From Treponemataceae bacterium (GTDB lineage: Bacteria; Spirochaetota; Spirochaetia; Treponematales; Treponemataceae): a DNA stretch of 10,300 nt. Below the pieces are notes generated by a model. That model saw only the letters and a list, made by a program, of their open reading frames with translations. It was not told the DNA's origin and did no database searches. Positions 1 to 5,937 of the stretch are shown here, piece by piece. The position numbers and the translations under genes were made by a program. Numbering within the stretch: the stretch's first letter is position 1; every line of letters starts with the position of its first letter. Location of the stretch: positions 1 through 10,300 of the forward strand of contig JAKSTS010000062.1 of the NCBI GenBank assembly GCA_024402455.1, given 5' to 3'.

Positions 1-42
1 GCTGCAAGTTTCCCTTATGTTTTGGCTTGCGCGGCAATTTAA
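1..42 (+). CDS. C-terminal end of an upstream gene (partial)
   Basis: Frame 1 is open from the window edge and ends in TAA at 40-42, giving a 13-residue tail, AASFPYVLACAAI. The stop lies 15 bp before the next start codon, and the ribosome binding site of the next gene begins directly at this stop. That spacing is typical of neighbouring genes in one operon. The fragment is too short to identify, and it could be chance open frame. Confidence 0.4.
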   Translation, partial: AASFPYVLACAAI

Positions 43-57
43 GGGAGAAATAACAAA

Positions 58-1014
58 ATGAACTTGAAATTTTATTCTCTGCTTTTTGTGCAGGATGATA
101 CTGAAAAACTTGTAGAAAATTTTGGCTCATCGTCTTCTAAACCGCCAAAAATTAAAGACCTTGAACTTTATGCAAAATCATGCCGCAATTTAATGCTTTC
201 GCTTAATGCACAAGATTTAAGTTATGCTGTTTTGACCAACAAGCCGGAACTTTTAAAACAGCTTGAGCCGGAATTAAACGTAATAAAAATTGTCTTTGAT
301 TTTGACATTCCAAAAGACATAAAATTTTATGGTGCACATTTTAAAATAGATACATTCCGCTGGTTTGCAAAACAAAAAGAAGATTATTCCGTTTTGCTTG
401 ACATTGACGAAATCTGCGTAAACCCGATGCCGCAGAATATGTGCAAAGCAATCGAGAACAATCTTGCACTTTTTTATGATGTAACTGACCAGATGTATCC
501 GGATGCAGGCAGGAAACGCCTTATAAACGATCTTCAGTTGTTCTGTCCCGAAGCAGATTTAGGCCTTTGGGCTGGCGGCGAGTTTATTGGTGGAACTGCT
601 GATTTTTTTGATAAATTGTATGCAAAGGTAACTGAAATAAGCGGAAAATATTTCAGCGTTCAAAAAGAACTTTTTCATAAAGGCGACGAAAGTCTTGTAA
701 GTGCTGCCTTGCAGAGCCTGTTAAAAGAAGGGCTTCCAATGATAAATGCCGGTTCGTTTGGTGCAATAAGCCGTTTCTGGAGCTGCGGCACTAAGCACTG
801 TCAGAAATTATTCCCTGCAATAAAAGACTGTTTTTTACTGCATCTGCCGGCAGACAAGCAGTTTCTTGCAGAAAATAAATATGATCAGAAATTTTTATCG
901 AAATATGAAAAATACCTGCAGACCGAGAAAGCAATTGATACGCAGGTGCGTTTGCCGCGGATTTTCTTTCAGCGTGCAAAAAACAAATTGCTGCGACTTT
1001 TCAAGCTGAAATAA
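58..1014 (+). CDS. Glycosyltransferase-like protein (putative GT-A fold)
   Basis: This encodes 318 aa with no signal peptide or membrane segment, so it is probably cytoplasmic. The start ATG follows an AAGGGAG ribosome binding site at 41-47. The central segment reads LLDIDEICVNPMP (about residues 113-125). It places a DxD motif (D115, D117) at the end of a hydrophobic strand, as in nucleotide-sugar- and metal-binding GT-A glycosyltransferases. Further on is WAGGEFIGG (171-179), a Gly-rich stretch similar in style to the acceptor-side region of such enzymes. The C-terminus (about 300-318) is strongly basic and amphipathic, which could mediate membrane contact. The fold is inferred from these motifs only; I do not recognise the exact family or the sugar. 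It converges on efp, with two hairpins between them. Confidence 0.5.
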   Translation: MNLKFYSLLFVQDDTEKLVENFGSSSSKPPKIKDLELYAKSCRNLMLSLNAQDLSYAVLTNKPELLKQLEPELNVIKIVFDFDIPKDIKFYGAHFKIDTFRWFAKQKEDYSVLLDIDEICVNPMPQNMCKAIENNLALFYDVTDQMYPDAGRKRLINDLQLFCPEADLGLWAGGEFIGGTADFFDKLYAKVTEISGKYFSVQKELFHKGDESLVSAALQSLLKEGLPMINAGSFGAISRFWSCGTKHCQKLFPAIKDCFLLHLPADKQFLAENKYDQKFLSKYEKYLQTEKAIDTQVRLPRIFFQRAKNKLLRLFKLK

Positions 1015-1034
1015 AATCTTAAAAACATGTTCTG

Positions 1035-1066
1035 TTTATGTCCGCTCTGTGTGCAGCGGACATAAA
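1035..1066. repeat. 12-bp perfect inverted repeat (hairpin)
   Basis: The arms TTTATGTCCGCT (1035-1046) and AGCGGACATAAA (1055-1066) pair perfectly around an 8-base loop. The hairpin lies between the convergent glycosyltransferase-like gene and efp, about 20 bp after the former. On the plus strand it is followed by A-rich rather than T-rich sequence, so it is not a classical terminator for that gene. It may act as a 3' stabiliser or a weak terminator. Confidence 0.55.
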
Positions 1067-1092
1067 AAAAGACCGGAACGAATGTCCGGTCT
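1064..1092 (-). terminator. Rho-independent terminator of the earP-efp operon
   Basis: Read on the minus strand, AGACCGGA and TCCGGTCT form an 8-bp GC-rich stem around a 7-base loop, followed at once by a run of T (complement of 1064-1069). It lies about 28 bp after the efp stop codon, the expected place and orientation. Confidence 0.9.
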
Positions 1093-1119
1093 GTAAAAGA
1101 CTAAATAAACAGCAGATGC

Positions 1120-1692
1120 TTATTTGTCTTTTGCACGTTCAACAAATGAACCGTCGCGTGTATCAATAACAATGCGGTCATCTGTGTTGCAGAACAAAGG
1201 AACTTTTACTTCGATTCCTGTGTCGAGTGTTGCGGGTTTTGTAGATTTTCCAGAAGTATCACCTTTTACGCCTGGTTCGCAGTATGTAATTGTGCGTGTA
1301 ACGTTTACAGGAAGGTTTACACCAACAGCTTTGCCTTCGTAGTAAGTAATCTGAACATCAAAGTCGTCTTCCGGTGTAATATAACCGGCGTTATCGCCGA
1401 GGTCATCTTTTGTAAGAAGAACATCTTCGTATGTTTCCTGATCCATGAAGTGGAAATCATCACCATCGATATAAGAGAGCTTTACTGTTTTTTCTTCAAG
1501 ATCAACTTCATCGAATTTTTCACCTGCATCAATACCAAGGTCCTGTGTTGAACCTGTTTTAATGTTCTTAACACGAAGCTTAACTGTAATACCCTGACGG
1601 CCACCCTGCTGACCGAGCTTTTTCTGAACGATAAATGGGTTGCCTTCAAACATGAATGCAGAACCAACTTTAATTTCACTTGTAGCTATCAT
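1120..1692 (-). CDS. efp: Translation elongation factor P
   Basis: EF-P binds ribosomes stalled at polyproline stretches and stimulates peptide bond formation. The 190-aa length is normal for the family. The N-terminal KOW-like domain (about 1-65) contains the loop GQQGGRQG with Arg at residue 32. Arg32 is the position modified in the rhamnosylated class of EF-P; the lysylated class has Lys34 instead. The two OB-fold domains follow, and the family C-terminal signature is present as VIDTRDGSFVERA. The start ATG is preceded by AGAGGAAAA at a suitable distance. It is the second gene of an operon, 34 bp after earP, and is closed by a strong terminator. The neighbouring modifier gene and the Arg32 support each other. 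Confidence 0.97.
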   Translation of the reverse strand: MIATSEIKVGSAFMFEGNPFIVQKKLGQQGGRQGITVKLRVKNIKTGSTQDLGIDAGEKFDEVDLEEKTVKLSYIDGDDFHFMDQETYEDVLLTKDDLGDNAGYITPEDDFDVQITYYEGKAVGVNLPVNVTRTITYCEPGVKGDTSGKSTKPATLDTGIEVKVPLFCNTDDRIVIDTRDGSFVERAKDK

Positions 1693-1726
1693 ATTAATTT
1701 TCCTCTAAAAAAATATATATATAAAT

Positions 1727-2842
1727 CTATATCAAAGTTGATAAAAACTCAAGTAAGTGACACCCCATGTTACCAATTGAAATTAAACTGTCTGCAAGTT
1801 TTTGGAATGCCGGTTTTAGATCCTGCGTGCTGTTAAGAAGCTTTATTGCAAGCTCTTCTAATTTTGCTTCGTCTGTGCTGCCGTTATTGTATAACAGCGA
1901 AAAATTGTTGTAATCCTCTTCTGCACCAAGCTTTTTATGAAAAGCTTCGAGCTTTACAAGGTGATAGTCATTTTGCTGTTTATAGATGTGCCAGACAAAC
2001 GGTTTGCCGCAAAGACAAGCTCTGCTGAATGAATCTTCTCCACGTACAAAAGAAAAATCCATCAATGTCAAAAGCGCGTCCCATTTTTCCTGTTCAAGAT
2101 ATGGCAGCTTTTCTATTTTAAAGGAAGAATTCTGTTCCTTGCATGCATCTAAAAATGGCTTTGTGCAAATTCCGTCTGCAACAAAGACTTTTGCATTTTT
2201 TGAAAAATCACATTTATTTATTGCATTTACTAAAAAATTAAAGCTCCGCGGATAAGAAAAAACTAAAATGTTGAAATCTTTTTCAGAGATGTCTATTCCA
2301 GTGTCTGATAGTTTCTGCAGTGCGTTTTTTCTGCTGGCTTTAGACTGCATAAAGCTGCTGTCTAAAACCAGTCCGGCAGTTTTATTCGTAAACCCCGGCA
2401 TAAAAATGTGCTTTTTTACAAAAACGGAACGGGTGCCAGACTTGATAAGATGAAATTCTTCAGCCCAGTCTTCAGCTGTGAGATATTCAACATCAAGAGA
2501 ATGCACAGTCTGTTTAAAATCCGGGGCAAAAATAATGGCTTCAAGCCAGTCTGGCCTGCCGCATTGAAAACATTCAAGCAGAAAAACCGGCGGATTCTTC
2601 GAAAATTCATTTTTACAGATTTCTGCATTGTTCCAATCAAAAATCTGCCAGTTTCTAAAAAACTGCTGCGGTTTGTTCGGGTTTATTTCTTTTGCCATTG
2701 CTGCAAAAGATTCAAGATTGCTTACAACCAGCCGAATCTTTATGTCGTCTGTTATTTCGGCTAACGAGCGGCACAATCTGTAGACAAAGCCTATATCGCC
2801 GTAATTGTCAACAACTTTGCATAAAACAGTCAAATCAAACAT
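1727..2842 (-). CDS. earP: EF-P arginine rhamnosyltransferase EarP
   Basis: EarP transfers rhamnose from dTDP-rhamnose to Arg32 of EF-P, which activates the factor. This is an inverting GT-B-type enzyme (former DUF2331), here 371 aa. The N-terminus LCKVVDNYGDIGFVYRL matches the family start and carries Asp12 and Asp16, corresponding to the essential Asp pair (D13/D17) of the Pseudomonas enzyme. The C-terminal nucleotide-sugar site FVRGEDSFSRA has Glu269 in the position of the essential E273. The start is set by this family-typical N-terminus, although no clear ribosome binding site precedes it. The gene ends in TAG, 34 bp before efp, so the two are co-transcribed. EarP is known mainly from beta- and gammaproteobacteria, with scattered occurrence elsewhere including spirochaetes. 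Genes for dTDP-rhamnose synthesis are not in this window. Confidence 0.96.
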   Translation of the reverse strand: MFDLTVLCKVVDNYGDIGFVYRLCRSLAEITDDIKIRLVVSNLESFAAMAKEINPNKPQQFFRNWQIFDWNNAEICKNEFSKNPPVFLLECFQCGRPDWLEAIIFAPDFKQTVHSLDVEYLTAEDWAEEFHLIKSGTRSVFVKKHIFMPGFTNKTAGLVLDSSFMQSKASRKNALQKLSDTGIDISEKDFNILVFSYPRSFNFLVNAINKCDFSKNAKVFVADGICTKPFLDACKEQNSSFKIEKLPYLEQEKWDALLTLMDFSFVRGEDSFSRACLCGKPFVWHIYKQQNDYHLVKLEAFHKKLGAEEDYNNFSLLYNNGSTDEAKLEELAIKLLNSTQDLKPAFQKLADSLISIGNMGCHLLEFLSTLI

Positions 2843-2849
2843 GTTTTAA

Positions 2850-2878
2850 AAATTACCAGTCATCAAAAAGACAGTCAA
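2850..2878 (-). promoter_or_regulatory. Candidate promoter of earP-efp
   Basis: On the minus strand a TTGACT -35 (complement of 2873-2878) is separated by 17 bp from a weak -10, TAATTT (complement of 2850-2855). Transcription would begin at or within a few bases of the earP ATG at 2842. Together with the lack of a visible ribosome binding site, this raises the possibility of a leaderless message. The -10 match is poor, so confidence is low. Confidence 0.3.
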
Positions 2879-2883
2879 CCCAA

Positions 2884-2954
2884 AAAAAATGCTTTCGGGC
2901 GTTCCCTTTCACTTCGTTCAAGGTCAGGCTTTCCGAAGCTTCGGCTTTCGCCTT
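2884..2954. repeat. Possible dispersed extragenic repeat
   Basis: This gene-free stretch differs in texture from its AT-rich surroundings. It holds GGGCGTTCC at about 2897-2905, AAGGTCAGGC at about 2920-2929, a perfect palindrome CCGAAGCTTCGG at 2933-2944 and CTTTCGCC just after. I recall this type of wording as a short element repeated between genes in some host-associated bacteria. Only one copy is present here, so the repeat status is inference. Confidence 0.35.
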
Positions 2955-2990
2955 CAAACTAACTGCAGTGTAAACTCTGCAGTTAGTTTG
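2955..2990. repeat. 14-bp perfect inverted repeat in a divergent intergenic region
   Basis: The arms CAAACTAACTGCAG (2955-2968) and CTGCAGTTAGTTTG (2977-2990) match perfectly around an 8-base loop. Neither strand has a T-run after the stem, so it is not a standard terminator. It lies about 113 bp upstream of earP and about 180 bp upstream of the lichenase. It could be an operator or the end of a repeat element. The rest of the interval, 2991-3154, is AT-rich with no gene that I can support. Confidence 0.6.
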
Positions 2991-3169
2991 CCACGGCACT
3001 TCTCCATTCTTAACGCTCTGCTTTTTTAATTTGTGTGCAATGTGTTTTATTCATGCTGAAAAATTAACAGTGCGGGGGGCTGTGTCTGGATGTACAGATT
3101 TTTCCATACATAAAAAAACTCCAAAATGTTAAAAATTTCTTTTCGATTTGCACATTGAGATTTATAATC

Positions 3170-3901
3170 ATGCTCATGAAAAGATTAATCATAATTTTAT
3201 CGGTCATTTTGTGTAGTGTGGCTTTATTTGTCAGTGCAAGTAAAGATAAACCTCTTCCCAAAGGTGAGCCACTTTATTCAGATTTAGACTCGTTGGATTC
3301 ATCTTTGTTTCATGTTGCAAACTGGGTCAATGGTGCTCCGTTTGACTGCGGATGGGCTCAAGACCATGTTACTTTTGCCGATGGCGAAATGACACTCCAT
3401 CTTGATAATACCCCAAGTCAGGGAAAGAAATATTCGGGAGCTGAATTCTGAACAAACAAAACTTATCCATACGGAACATTTACAACAAGAATGAAAGCTG
3501 CAAAAGGCGACGGAATCGTAAGCTCATTCTTTACGTATACAGACAAGCCTGTTTGGGACGAAATTGACTTTGAAATTCTTGGAAAAGACACTACAAAAGT
3601 TCAGGTCAATTATTATGTTAAAGGCGTAGGCAAACATGAAAAAATGATTGACCTCGGCTTTGACGCTTCTGAAGATTTCCATGAATATTCATTTAAGTGG
3701 ATGCCTGAAAAAATTGAATGGTATGTTGATGGAAAACTGGTTCATACTGTTAAAGGAAGGAACCTTCCAAGTCATCCGCAGCAGATTATGATGAACTTGT
3801 GGAATGGAACTGGTGTAGACAGCTGGTTGAAAAAGTTTAAATACAATGGTGAACTTACTGCTGTTTATGATTATGTAAAATATGAACCTTTGGCAGACTG
3901 A
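3170..3901 (+). pseudogene. Secreted GH16 lichenase interrupted by an in-frame TGA
   Basis: This is an endo-beta-1,3-1,4-glucanase (lichenase) of glycoside hydrolase family 16, which cuts mixed-linkage cereal glucans outside the cell. A signal peptide (MLMKRLIIILSVILCSVALFVSA) leads the protein. The catalytic motif WDEIDFEILG holds both catalytic glutamates (E131 nucleophile and E135 acid/base, counting the TGA as codon 94). GIVSSFFTY, LGKDTTKVQ and MMNLWNGTGVD are strongly lichenase-like. A TGA at 3449-3451 stops the frame after YSGAEF, and the same frame resumes at once with TNKTYPYGTF. Relatives have Arg at that place (family pattern GEYRT), so one CGA-to-TGA change explains it. Total length, 243 aa with the stop read, equals an intact lichenase. 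The ATG at 3170 is chosen because GAGA at 3157-3160 sits about 9 bases upstream; ATG 3176 and TTG 3155 are alternatives. As read, the product is 93 aa without the active site. Confidence 0.9.
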
Positions 3902-3956
3902 CAGGAGCAGCCTGTTTCAAAAAGTTTGTTCATATTTTTTCTGCTATATATAATGG

Positions 3957-3995
3957 AAAAAAGCAGCCCGAAAAAATTTTCAGGCTGCTTTTTTT
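3957..3995 (+). terminator. Rho-independent terminator after the lichenase gene
   Basis: The arms AAAAAAGCAGCC (3957-3968) and GGCTGCTTTTTT (3983-3994) form a 12-bp stem closing a 14-base loop, and the right arm runs into seven T (3989-3995). It begins 55 bp after the lichenase stop. The A-run on the left arm means it may also stop minus-strand transcripts coming from the ATPase gene. Confidence 0.85.
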
Positions 3996-4152
3996 ATTTG
4001 TGCAAAGGGTTAACGCCTGTTTTCAAGCGGAAGACTTTATGCCGAAATGCAAGACCTTAAAACCAACTGCAATTGCTTTTAAGAACAACAATGCTGAGCG
4101 TTTTCTCAGATGCTGTTGATTTGCACGAAGTAACATGCTGCTCAGTTTTTTT
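3996..4152. other. Gene-free interval between lichenase terminator and repeat
   Basis: No convincing gene is seen. The stretch contains an imperfect hairpin at about 4087-4120 (CAACA..CTGAG / CTCAG..TGTTG, with an internal loop) and a short open frame without a start signal. It may be relic sequence. Confidence 0.4.
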
Positions 4153-4191
4153 CATTCTGCAAAGATAAACCATAATTAAAAATGCGGAATG
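4153..4191. repeat. 39-bp direct repeat, left copy
   Basis: It matches 5578-5616 in 38 of 39 positions, the only difference being T at 4158 against C at 5583. The ends CATTCTGCA and TGCGGAATG form an imperfect 9-bp inverted repeat (one G-T pair) around a 21-base AT-rich centre. Neither strand has a T-run after it, so it is not a terminator. It lies 31 bp beyond the stop codon of the ATPase gene. Confidence 0.95.
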
Positions 4192-4222
4192 AAATTCTCT
4201 TAAAAACTGTTTTCCAAAAAAC

Positions 4223-5446
4223 TTATGAAACATATAGATTTTCTTTGTGCATCAAAAAATCAACTATATTTAGATGAATGATACCGTCATGTCCTAAATC
4301 AATTTTATCTAATGACAGCACATATTTTGGAGAGGCATCTGTAATTTTTTCGTAAGCTCCAAATTCCCTTTTGATTGTTTCTTCGTTTTGCAAAAGATAT
4401 GCAACTTGAATAAAGCATTTTTTATTCCCTTTTATTGCTACAAAATCAATTTCACCTTTATAAGTTTTTCCTGTAAAAACAGTAAAGCCCTGTATTAAAA
4501 GTTCATTGAAAATAATGTTTTCAAGAAAAAAAGTATCTTCATAATTTATGGTGTTTGTGTTAAGTGTTCTAAGCCCTGTGTCGGTTGCATAAAATTTATC
4601 GCAGTTTTCTAAAGCAGTTTTTCCTGTAATATTATATTTTTTGCAGGCGGTTAAAATGTATGCGTTGTAAAGTTTTTCAAGATAACTGTAAATTGTTCTG
4701 GAGCTGATTGATTTGCCGCTTTTTTTTGAATAATATTCTGCAATATTTTCTGCGGAAAATTCTTTTCCGGCATTTGCCATAATATATAAAGAGATATCTT
4801 TAAAAGCTTTTTTGTCTATTTTGCTTGATTTTTTTATTATGTCCCTGTTGATGATATTTGAGTAAAGATTGTCCAAAAATCTTTTTATTGAATTATCTTC
4901 CGTAAAATCAAATCTAAGAGGAAAACCGCCCCATTTTATATAATTAAAAATAAATTCGTCTGGAGCACATTCGATATTGTTCAATTTCATATAATCAACA
5001 GCTTCTTTAAATGAAAAAGGGAAAATTTCAAATTCCACTGTTCTTCCTGTTAAAAGTGTTGCAAGTTCGCCAGAAAGCATTGTCGAATCGCTGCCTGTTA
5101 CAAAAATTGAGCAGTTGAACTTTGCTCTTAATGATGAAAGTAATTTTTCGAAATCTTTAAGGTGCTGAATTTCGTCGAGAAAAATGTAATATTTTTTTTC
5201 GTCTTTGATTCTTGTTTTTATTTCTTCATGTAGAATTTGTATGTCACTGATAAACGAATAATCTAAATCTTCAAGATTTATGCTGATTATATGAGAACCA
5301 TCAACATTATTTTTCAAAAGTTCATCTTTTACGCTTTCCATTAAAAAAGATTTGCCAGCTCTTCGGATGCCTGTTATTACTTTGATTAAGTCTACATTAT
5401 AATAAGGACGAAGCAGTTTCAGATAATCTTCTCTGATTAGATTCAT
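4223..5446 (-). CDS. AAA+ ATPase with DUF4143 domain
   Basis: This 407-aa cytoplasmic protein belongs to the widespread AAA_14/DUF4143 family, whose role is mostly unknown. The Walker A motif is GIRRAGKS (26-33), Walker B is YIFLDEIQ (87-94), the sensor strand is FVTGSDS (115-121) and an arginine motif is LLTGRTVEFEIFPFSF (131-146). A winged-helix-like segment lies around 232-264. The C-terminal DUF4143 region resembles a PD-(D/E)XK nuclease, with GEIDFVA (331-337), but the usual Glu-x-Lys is replaced by QVAY (347-350), so cleavage activity is doubtful. AAGG at a 7-base distance precedes the ATG. The gene is AT-rich (19 of 60 G+C by hand in 4681-4740, against 26 of 60 in 1261-1320 and 7021-7080). 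It is the only gene between two 39-bp direct repeats, which suggests an acquired cassette. Confidence 0.9.
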   Translation of the reverse strand: MNLIREDYLKLLRPYYNVDLIKVITGIRRAGKSFLMESVKDELLKNNVDGSHIISINLEDLDYSFISDIQILHEEIKTRIKDEKKYYIFLDEIQHLKDFEKLLSSLRAKFNCSIFVTGSDSTMLSGELATLLTGRTVEFEIFPFSFKEAVDYMKLNNIECAPDEFIFNYIKWGGFPLRFDFTEDNSIKRFLDNLYSNIINRDIIKKSSKIDKKAFKDISLYIMANAGKEFSAENIAEYYSKKSGKSISSRTIYSYLEKLYNAYILTACKKYNITGKTALENCDKFYATDTGLRTLNTNTINYEDTFFLENIIFNELLIQGFTVFTGKTYKGEIDFVAIKGNKKCFIQVAYLLQNEETIKREFGAYEKITDASPKYVLSLDKIDLGHDGIIHLNIVDFLMHKENLYVS

Positions 5447-5467
5447 ATAAACACCTTATGTTATAAG

Positions 5468-5499
5468 TTTTGAAAATATAATACTGTTTATTTTCAAAA
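5468..5499. promoter_or_regulatory. Palindromic operator-like site 1
   Basis: TTTTGAAAATA (5468-5478) and its exact reverse complement TATTTTCAAAA (5489-5499) are separated by 10 bases. The same arms and spacing recur at 5520-5551. The site lies 22 bp upstream of the ATPase start and overlaps its candidate promoter, as an operator would. Confidence 0.6.
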
Positions 5500-5506
5500 A
5501 GCACAA
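5478..5506 (-). promoter_or_regulatory. Candidate promoter of the ATPase gene
   Basis: On the minus strand a weak -35, TTGTGC (complement of 5501-5506), stands 17 bp from TATTAT (complement of 5478-5483), a 5 of 6 match to the -10 consensus. The predicted start is near 5471, about 25 bases ahead of the ATG and upstream of the AAGG site. The -10 lies in the spacer of operator-like site 1. Confidence 0.35.
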
Positions 5507-5508
5507 TA

Positions 5509-5562
5509 TAAATATCAATTTTTGAAAATATTATAGCATATATTTTCAAAAATTGATATTTA
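5509..5562. repeat. 23-bp perfect inverted repeat containing operator-like site 2
   Basis: Bases 5509-5531 and 5540-5562 pair perfectly over 23 bp around an 8-base loop. The inner part, 5520-5551, repeats TTTTGAAAATA, ten bases, TATTTTCAAAA exactly as in site 1, which starts 52 bp earlier. The palindrome is almost purely A+T and has no terminal T-run beyond the stem. It stands about 60 bp upstream of the ATPase start. Confidence 0.9.
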
Positions 5563-5577
5563 AAGCTGCATTACATT

Positions 5578-5616
5578 CATTCCGCAAAGATAAACCATAA
5601 TTAAAAATGCGGAATG
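5578..5616. repeat. 39-bp direct repeat, right copy
   Basis: This copy is 38/39 identical to 4153-4191 and lies in the same orientation, 1425 bp away. Its ends, CATTCCGCA (5578-5586) and TGCGGAATG (5608-5616), form a perfect 9-bp inverted repeat with a 21-base centre. It lies directly upstream of the likely diguanylate cyclase promoter. Confidence 0.95.
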
Positions 5617-5650
5617 GGAATGAGTTTTGTTTTGCGCATAAAAGTTTTAC

Positions 5651-5679
5651 TTTTCAAATTTTCTGCTGTGGTTTATAAT
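5651..5679 (+). promoter_or_regulatory. Candidate promoter of the diguanylate cyclase gene
   Basis: TTTTCA (5651-5656, 4 of 6 to the -35 consensus) is separated by 17 bp from a perfect TATAAT (5674-5679). Initiation near 5686 would give a leader of about 250 bases (roughly 5686-5937), unusually long. Apart from a short CTGCA/TGCAG hairpin at about 5783-5804 and a 38-codon open frame at 5808-5924, I see nothing definite in the leader, and I could not fit a c-di-GMP riboswitch. Confidence 0.45.
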
Positions 5680-5922
5680 ACGTTTATATTTTACAAGTTC
5701 AGCTTGGTAAAATCCTATTAAAAAAGACATTTTTCATTTTATGTAATTAGTTTTGGGATGGTTTTGTTTTTTCTGAACAATTCTGCAGATTGTTTTTTTT
5801 GCAGTACATGTGCGAAAAGCCATCTTTTATTATTGAAGCGCAGAAGAAATTGCTGTTTTTATGTGCGTGCTTTGTGTTAAGGCTGAAAGATTTTGCTGCA
5901 TGGTTTCTTTTGTGGAATTTTT

Positions 5923-5928
5923 AGGAGA
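5923..5928 (+). promoter_or_regulatory. Ribosome binding site that fixes the diguanylate cyclase start
   Basis: AGGAGA lies 9 bases before ATG 5938. The frame is open from a TTG at 5893, but that start would place this site inside the gene, so ATG 5938 is preferred. A TTG at 5935 is the only near alternative. Confidence 0.8.
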
Positions 5929-5937
5929 AATGTCTTG

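Noticed and set aside
3163..3168. Perfect TATAAT directly upstream of the lichenase ATG codons
   Set aside because: No matching -35 lies 16-18 bp upstream, and use of this site would start transcription at about 3175, beyond the preferred ATG at 3170.
3064..3261. Minus-strand open frame of 65 codons overlapping the lichenase start
   Set aside because: It overlaps the signal peptide coding region of a recognisable gene, shows no family features and has no ribosome binding site.
3449..3451. TGA read as selenocysteine or tryptophan
   Set aside because: Relatives have Arg here, not Cys or Trp. TGA also ends this gene, and I see no convincing stem-loop just after the codon.
3491..3901. Separate gene starting at ATG 3491
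   Set aside because: It is the C-terminal part of the lichenase in the same frame. No ribosome binding site precedes it and the N-terminal strands of the fold would be missing.
4153..4191. Repeat as a terminator of the ATPase gene
   Set aside because: The stem is short with a 21-base loop and no T-run follows it on either strand. The copy upstream of the gene argues for a repeat element instead.
4153..5616. CRISPR array
   Set aside because: Only two repeats exist and they are separated by a whole gene, not by short uniform spacers.
5617..5937. c-di-GMP riboswitch in the cyclase leader
   Set aside because: I could not find the conserved GEMM core bases or paired helices; only a short hairpin is seen.
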